Origin: a bacterium BMS3Bbin08
GTDB lineage: Bacteria; Nitrospirota; Thermodesulfovibrionia; UBA6902; BMS3Bbin08
Reading direction: 5' to 3'
DNA length: 64,000 bases
Assembly (NCBI GenBank): GCA_002897775.1
Contig: BDTR01000039.1
Location: 25,090 to 89,089, forward strand
Shown here piece by piece: positions 62,323 through 64,000 of this stretch (positions are counted from its first letter, which is position 1; the number at the start of each line of letters is the position of its first letter). Under the pieces are notes generated by a model. That model was given only the letters and a program-made list of their open reading frames with translations, did not search any database and had not been told where the DNA came from. The translations under genes were made by a program, and so were the position numbers.

Positions 62323-62445
62323 ATGACACCAAAAAAGCAAAACACAAGAAAAATAGGACGTGATGCAGGAACTGGAAAATTTATTCCTGTCAAAGAGGCT
62401 GAAAGAAGGAAAAAGACAGCAGTTGTAGAAACAATAAAAAAATAA
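62323..62445 (+). CDS. Small basic 40-residue protein
   Basis: The frame has AAGGAG at 62311-62316 and ATG 62323. The peptide (TPKKQNTRKIGRDAGTGKFI..., ending TAVVETIKK) resembles short, widely spread basic proteins of the pattern RDxxTGKF...TTVxETIK found in mobile and defence regions. No function is known. It lies 11 bases after the PIN gene and is probably part of the same operon. Confidence 0.65.
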   Translation: MTPKKQNTRKIGRDAGTGKFIPVKEAERRKKTAVVETIKK

Positions 62446-62675
62446 AAACACAACTCAAGAATTTCTGTCTACTTACAAAAAAATCAGAAAATACGCATTG
62501 CGTATATTAAGGACTTACCCCTTATAATTTAGAAGCGGGATTGTGCGAGAAATGAAGAATAACACACAGCTGTCTAATATTATCTTTCTTGAGAAGAAGG
62601 AAATTCTCAATAAAGGAGAGAATATTGAAGAGATAAAAAGGCTGAAGAAGCATATCAAATGAAAGGGAAATCATA
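62446..62675. other. Short AT-rich gap within the island
   Basis: It contains a small palindrome TACGCATTGCGTA near 62494-62506 and a 36-codon frame at 62552-62662 with no convincing ribosome site. Nothing is called. Confidence 0.35.
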
Positions 62676-62921
62676 ATGTTTAGAATTATAATATTGATTG
62701 TGGACTTTCTATTTTTAGGCTTTGTGATAGCTATGACGATAATAGAATTTCCACATGGTAGCCCAGAAATATTAGCGCTTGTTTTTGTATATCTGCTCGT
62801 TATATCAAATATTGTATGCATTTATTTTTCTAAAACAGAAAAAGAGACTTGGATTTCATTGTTTTTTAAGAGAAAACGCCTAGAAGAAAAGAAGAAGATA
62901 GAAGAGCTAGATAAGAAATAA
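62676..62921 (+). CDS. Small two-helix membrane protein next to the cyclase
   Basis: The 81-residue protein has two transmembrane helices (about 3-23, IIILIVDFLFLGFVIAMTII; about 33-52, LALVFVYLLVISNIVCIYF) joined by a short loop, then a cytoplasmic basic tail (FFKRKRLEEKKKIEELDKK). AAAGGGAAAT precedes the ATG. It is 44 bases upstream of a nucleotidyl cyclase gene. Membrane-disrupting effectors in cyclase-based defence (PycTM) also carry short helical membrane parts, but this protein has no cyclic-nucleotide-binding domain, so the link is only suggestive. Confidence 0.6.
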   Translation: MFRIIILIVDFLFLGFVIAMTIIEFPHGSPEILALVFVYLLVISNIVCIYFSKTEKETWISLFFKRKRLEEKKKIEELDKK

Positions 62922-62965
62922 TATAATTTATAGTTGCTAGGCACAGATTCCTTGAAGAGATAATT

Positions 62966-63571
62966 ATGGGAAGTTTCAGGTGTTCAACTATACACAAACA
63001 AGACAATTATGGAGCAAGTGCATTTATATTTGATTTAAGAAACTCTACGAAGATAACTCGTTTCATTTCCTACGATGAGAGGCTAACAAATCATGTGGAC
63101 TATATGAGGAAATTGCATAAATTTATTTATTCAACTATATACGGAGAATATTCTACGGGAAGTGATAAAGATGAATTTGCAATAAATGATACAGGGGATG
63201 GCTATATATGTGCTTTCTGGGGAAGAAAACATTCTTTGAATTGCATGAAGATGGCAATAGAAATAAGAAATCAATTGCATAATACCTTGCCTAAACACAA
63301 CGATAAACTAAAATTAAGGAATAAGGATTATAAATTAGATTATGGATTTGCAATTCATACTGGAGGTTTAACTGTTGAAAGAGTTCAATTTAATGATAAA
63401 GGTGGTAAATTAATTCATAAGGATTTCATATTAGGAATTCTGCCAAATTCAGTTGCAAGACTAGAAAAGCTCAACAAACTCTATACGGAATATAATTTCG
63501 TTGCATCTGGAAATTATAAAAATTGTTTCGTGAAACGGGCTTTTGTCAATAAGTGTGTAAAAGCCATTTAG
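62966..63571 (+). CDS. Class III nucleotidyl cyclase homologue, Pycsar-like candidate
   Basis: The 201 residues form one class III cyclase domain: metal Asp D23 in SAFIFDLRNST, second metal Asp D78 in NDTGDGYICAFW, DYGFAIHTGG, and the transition-state Asn161/Arg165 in LPNSVARLEKL. By alignment by eye, the usual purine-selecting Lys (xKxxGD) is Asn74 and the usual Asp before VNxAARL is Phe or Leu, so a non-purine substrate such as CTP or UTP is possible. It has no sensor domain. The last dozen residues overlap a possible IS256 end, so the native C-terminus may be lost. Regulatory adenylate cyclase is the alternative. Confidence 0.75.
   Translation: MGSFRCSTIHKQDNYGASAFIFDLRNSTKITRFISYDERLTNHVDYMRKLHKFIYSTIYGEYSTGSDKDEFAINDTGDGYICAFWGRKHSLNCMKMAIEIRNQLHNTLPKHNDKLKLRNKDYKLDYGFAIHTGGLTVERVQFNDKGGKLIHKDFILGILPNSVARLEKLNKLYTEYNFVASGNYKNCFVKRAFVNKCVKAI
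63538..63567. repeat. Possible terminal repeat of the IS256-family element
   Basis: GGGCTTTTGTCAATAAGTGT followed by GTAAAAGCC forms a small inverted repeat right beside the transposase stop. IS256-family ends commonly contain similar GTGTAAAA text. It lies within the cyclase reading frame. Confidence 0.4.
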
Positions 63572-64000
63572 GCGGCTTTCCTCTCAATACTCTTATTTTC
63601 TTCTATGGCAACTCCATTTATAAACTGTTTTCCTTCTAATACATCAGCCAAAAGCCAGTGTCCCTTCAGTCTCCGGAAACTCTTCTCTGCCACTTGCAGC
63701 AGTTTCCATATCATTGCTGAAGCTGATTCAACCTTCTTGAATCTTTTTGATGCATTGGTCCTTAAACGTACCGAGCTAAATGGTGATTCAACTATATTCG
63801 TTGTTCGTATATGTGTCCAATGCTCCTTCGGATACCTGTAAAATGTCACCATCCGCTCCCAATCAGATAGCAGCTTGTTTGTTGCTTTTGCATAGTTGTC
63901 TTTGTACCGGTTGATAAATCTGTCCCTCAACTTCTCACACTTCTTCTGGGTCTCGGCATAGGGAATGCTTTTCAGCAATTCACTTGCTTCTTCCCTGAGC
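63568..64000 (-). mobile_element. IS256-family transposase, C-terminal part (cut by window edge)
   Basis: The frame is open from the window edge (reading LREEASELLKSIPYAETQKK at the start) to its stop at 63568. The visible 143 residues match the C-terminal end of IS256/Mutator transposases: DRFINRYKDNYAKATNKLLS, WTHIRTTNIVESPFSSVRLR, RTNASKRFKKVESASAMIWK and FRRLKGHWLLADVLEG. The catalytic Glu lies in the TTNIVES motif. The stop overlaps the stop of the convergent cyclase by four bases, so the insertion sequence abuts or interrupts that gene. Confidence 0.92.

Noticed and set aside
62552..62662. A 36-codon open frame between the small basic protein and the membrane protein
   Set aside because: It lacks a good ribosome site and its composition is that of AT-rich background; too little to call.

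Overview
The window is a 64 kb piece of a Gram-negative bacterial chromosome. It has Kdo synthesis genes, Lol lipoprotein export, lipoproteins and periplasmic signal proteins, so there is an outer membrane. The large ACF-like chemotaxis operon, the many two-component and cyclic-di-GMP proteins, an IHF-MerR pair, and zapB-zapA, gcvH-lpd and surE-pcm neighbourhoods suggest a Nitrospirota-like or deltaproteobacteria-like organism. That placement is an inference; no rRNA is present to settle it.

Layout. 1-13.6 kb: chemotaxis operon (receiver fragment, cheA, ExeA-like ATPase, cheW, two MCPs, second cheW, HEAT-repeat protein, cheR, cheB, cheY). 13.6-19.6 kb: rlmN, a REC-GGDEF-HD-GYP protein, then an opposed response regulator / histidine kinase / PhnD-like lipoprotein operon. 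19.6-21.7 kb: small genes, tRNA-Leu(CAA), repeats and a TlpA-like thioredoxin. 21.8-32.6 kb: gcvH-lpd, Kdo genes kdsA-kdsD-kdsC, phospholipid genes pgsA-plsY, a TPR membrane protein, a PATAN/pseudopilin-like protein, queC and coaE. 32.7-43.7 kb: lytic transglycosylase, zapB/zapA-like, lysS, lolC-lolD, rmuC, a methyltransferase and a dGTPase. 43.8-51.8 kb: IHF, a MerR regulator, tRNA-Pro(GGG), an ICMT-like membrane methyltransferase, a PepSY-ABC-two-component operon, a PAP2 phosphatase and a receiver protein. 51.8-60.2 kb: decayed regulators, surE, an FAD protein, pcm, ilvE, two PAS proteins (one HD-GYP) and comM. 60.2-64 kb: an accessory island.

The island starts where truA is cut after about 24 codons by a diverged second copy of an internal comM segment. 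It is visibly more AT-rich than the rest. It carries an XRE/ImmA-IrrE peptidase overlapping a PIN-domain protein, a 40-residue basic protein, a small two-helix membrane protein next to a class III nucleotidyl cyclase homologue, and an IS256-family transposase. The cyclase keeps both metal aspartates and the Asn/Arg pair but seems to lack the usual purine-selecting Lys and Asp. With the neighbouring membrane protein it recalls Pycsar anti-phage systems and is the best candidate for an undescribed system.

Other notable points are an MCP with a periplasmic CxxCH motif and a cytoplasmic C-terminal PhnD-like binding domain; palindromic repeats inserted in frame in queC and in a cheW linker; several dispersed palindromic repeat families; and a tandem duplication upstream of tRNA-Pro that includes a relic of the tRNA 5' end. 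All calls come from reading the sequence; no database search was run.
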